From Shimia sp. R10_1 (GTDB taxonomy: Bacteria; Pseudomonadota; Alphaproteobacteria; Rhodobacterales; Rhodobacteraceae): a stretch of 64,000 nucleotides of DNA. Below, in pieces: positions 62,762 through 64,000 of this stretch. The position numbers were made by a program, and so were the translations under genes. The stretch covers positions 248,001 through 312,000 of the forward strand of contig NZ_JAGHQX010000005.1 of NCBI RefSeq assembly GCF_017744095.1. Direction: 5' to 3'. How positions within the stretch are numbered: the stretch's first letter is position 1; every line of letters begins with the position of its first letter. Under the pieces are notes generated by a model that was given only the letters and a program-made list of their open reading frames with translations, was not told the DNA's origin and did not search any database.

Positions 62762-64000
62762 ATGGCTGATCCAATGATTGCAGCAATCCTTCTGGGCCTG
62801 ATGCTGGTTTGCTTGGCGGCCGGGCTTTGGGTGGCCATGGCGCTGGGCGTGGTCGCGCTGGTCGCTATGACCGCCTTCTCCAACGCGCCTGCCGGGCTGG
62901 TGCTGGCCACCACGCTTTGGGGGCACTCCCACAGCTGGGCGCTCACCGCCTTGCCGCTGTTTATCCTGATGGGAGAGATCCTGCTGCGCAGTCGGCTCAG
63001 TCAGGATATGTTCTCAGGTCTTGCCCCATGGCTCACCCGCGCGCCGGGGCGGCTTCTGCATGTGAATGTTTTTGGCTGCGCGATCTTTGCCGCTGTGTCC
63101 GGTTCAAGCGCCGCCACCGCCGCCACCATCGGGCGCATGTCCGTGCCAGAGCTCACCAAACGCGGCTACCCTGAAAGCCTGATCATCGGCACGCTGGCAG
63201 GCTCCGCCACTCTGGGGCTGTTGATCCCACCTTCCATCATCCTGATCGTTTATGGCGTCGCGACCGAGCAATCCATCGCGCGCCTCTTTGTGGCGGGCAT
63301 CCTGCCGGGCTTCATGCTGATCGCGCTTTTTGCGGGCTATGTCGCAGTGCGTGCTTGGATGAACCCCGCTCTGATCCCCCAAGAGGTGCGGGATTTCCCA
63401 TTGCGCGAAAAACTCGCGGCTTCGCGCAACCTGATCCCTGTGGCCCTGCTGATCATCGGTGTAATTGGCTCGATCTACACAGGGCTTGCCTCCCCGACAG
63501 ACGCCGCCGCGCTGGGCGTGGTGTTGGCCACTGTGCTCGCTTGGGCCTCAGGCAGCTTCAGCTTAAAACTCTTCATGGAGGCGCTGCTCTCTGCCACCCG
63601 CACGAGTTGCATGATCGCCTTTATCCTCTTGGGCGCGGCCTATCTTTCCGTGGCCATGGGTTTCACTGGTTTGCCACGCAATCTGGCCGCGTGGATTGGC
63701 GCGATGGAGCTTTCGGTGCCCGCCCTGCTGGTCGCGCTGACGCTTTTCTTCATCGTGCTTGGCTGTTTTCTGGATGGCATCAGCGTGGTGGTGCTCACCA
63801 CCTCCATCATCATGCCGATGATTTCTGCTGTGGGCATCGACCCGCTGTGGTTTGGCATCTACCTCGTGATCGTGGTGGAGATGAGCCAGATCACACCGCC
63901 GGTCGGTTTCAACCTTTTCGTGATACAGGGCATGACCCGGCTCGACATCCTGCGCATTGCAAAGGCGGCGTTCCCGTTCTTCCTGCTGCTTCTGCTGGGG
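62762..64000 (+). CDS. TRAP transporter large permease (DctM type), 3' end outside window
   Basis: 413 codons present, open to the last base. Multi-helix Na+-driven permease: PLFILMGEILLRS, AAVSGSSAATAATIG, LLIPPSIILIVYG, YTGLASPTDAAALG and VVEMSQITPPVGFNLFVIQG are diagnostic. Only a short C-terminal portion should be missing relative to the usual length of about 425-440. Confidence 0.95.
   Translation, partial: MADPMIAAILLGLMLVCLAAGLWVAMALGVVALVAMTAFSNAPAGLVLATTLWGHSHSWALTALPLFILMGEILLRSRLSQDMFSGLAPWLTRAPGRLLHVNVFGCAIFAAVSGSSAATAATIGRMSVPELTKRGYPESLIIGTLAGSATLGLLIPPSIILIVYGVATEQSIARLFVAGILPGFMLIALFAGYVAVRAWMNPALIPQEVRDFPLREKLAASRNLIPVALLIIGVIGSIYTGLASPTDAAALGVVLATVLAWASGSFSLKLFMEALLSATRTSCMIAFILLGAAYLSVAMGFTGLPRNLAAWIGAMELSVPALLVALTLFFIVLGCFLDGISVVVLTTSIIMPMISAVGIDPLWFGIYLVIVVEMSQITPPVGFNLFVIQGMTRLDILRIAKAAFPFFLLLLLG

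Noticed and set aside
1-64000. Mobile element, prophage or CRISPR
   Set aside because: No transposase, integrase, Cas gene, phage structural gene or regularly spaced repeat was seen on either strand.

Overview
The window looks like chromosomal DNA of a marine alphaproteobacterium of the Rhodobacterales (Roseobacter group). This rests on gene content rather than a marker gene: a mitochondrial-type complex I accessory subunit (NDUFS4-like), a DddD-type DMSP CoA-transferase beside a BCCT carrier, many ABC and TRAP solute-uptake systems, and an IHIGTQKTGSTS-type sulfotransferase. No rRNA, tRNA, CRISPR array, insertion sequence, integrase or phage gene was recognised.

Layout. 1-1701 (-): 5' part of uvrB. 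1702-2540: a spacer holding a probable small RNA with its own promoter, then the NDUFS4-like gene. 2720-9993 (+): iron-siderophore uptake operon (TonB receptor, binding protein, two FecCD permeases, ATPase, siderophore-interacting flavoreductase), closed by a strong terminator. 10223-19197 (+): a compact eight-gene operon, almost every junction a 1-8 bp overlap, encoding a Ser/Thr kinase, an FHA protein, a PP2C phosphatase, three dynamin-like GTPases and two unrecognised proteins. It is the best candidate here for an undescribed system. 19172-26251: LysR regulator, choline-dehydrogenase-like flavoprotein, DddD and BCCT carrier, read as a DMSP cleavage cluster. 26398-36591: polar amino-acid ABC transporter, LysR and YheO-type regulators, two ornithine-cyclodeaminase-family enzymes, an aminotransferase, an ArgE-like deacylase and a threonine-dehydratase-like enzyme, together a catabolic island for an unusual amino acid or compatible solute. 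36648-40142 (-): corrinoid-type ABC transporter and a DUF1636 protein behind a cobalamin riboswitch. 40419-44907: NIT-domain chemoreceptor and a convergent multi-PAS hybrid histidine kinase whose 5' UTR can sequester its own ribosome binding site. 45241-50344 (-): asparagine-synthetase-like enzyme, sulfotransferase and an acylphosphatase-ATP-grasp fusion, a probable small biosynthetic operon. 50687-57434 (+): CBS protein, NhaD/ArsB-type antiporter, lipoprotein subtilase with a C-terminal barrel-like region, hydrolase, thioesterase and glycerophosphodiesterase. 57487-64000: 5-oxoprolinase/hydantoinase divergent from a TRAP transporter; the large permease runs off the window end.

How they work together: most of the window serves scavenging of iron, corrinoid, DMSP, amino acids and organic acids, with a local regulator beside several catabolic units. 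The kinase/phosphatase/FHA/GTPase operon and the ATP-grasp operon stand apart because neither matches a pathway I can name. Where several starts were possible I chose by Shine-Dalgarno (SD) match and gene overlap and say so. All functional calls come from reading motifs by eye; no database search was run.
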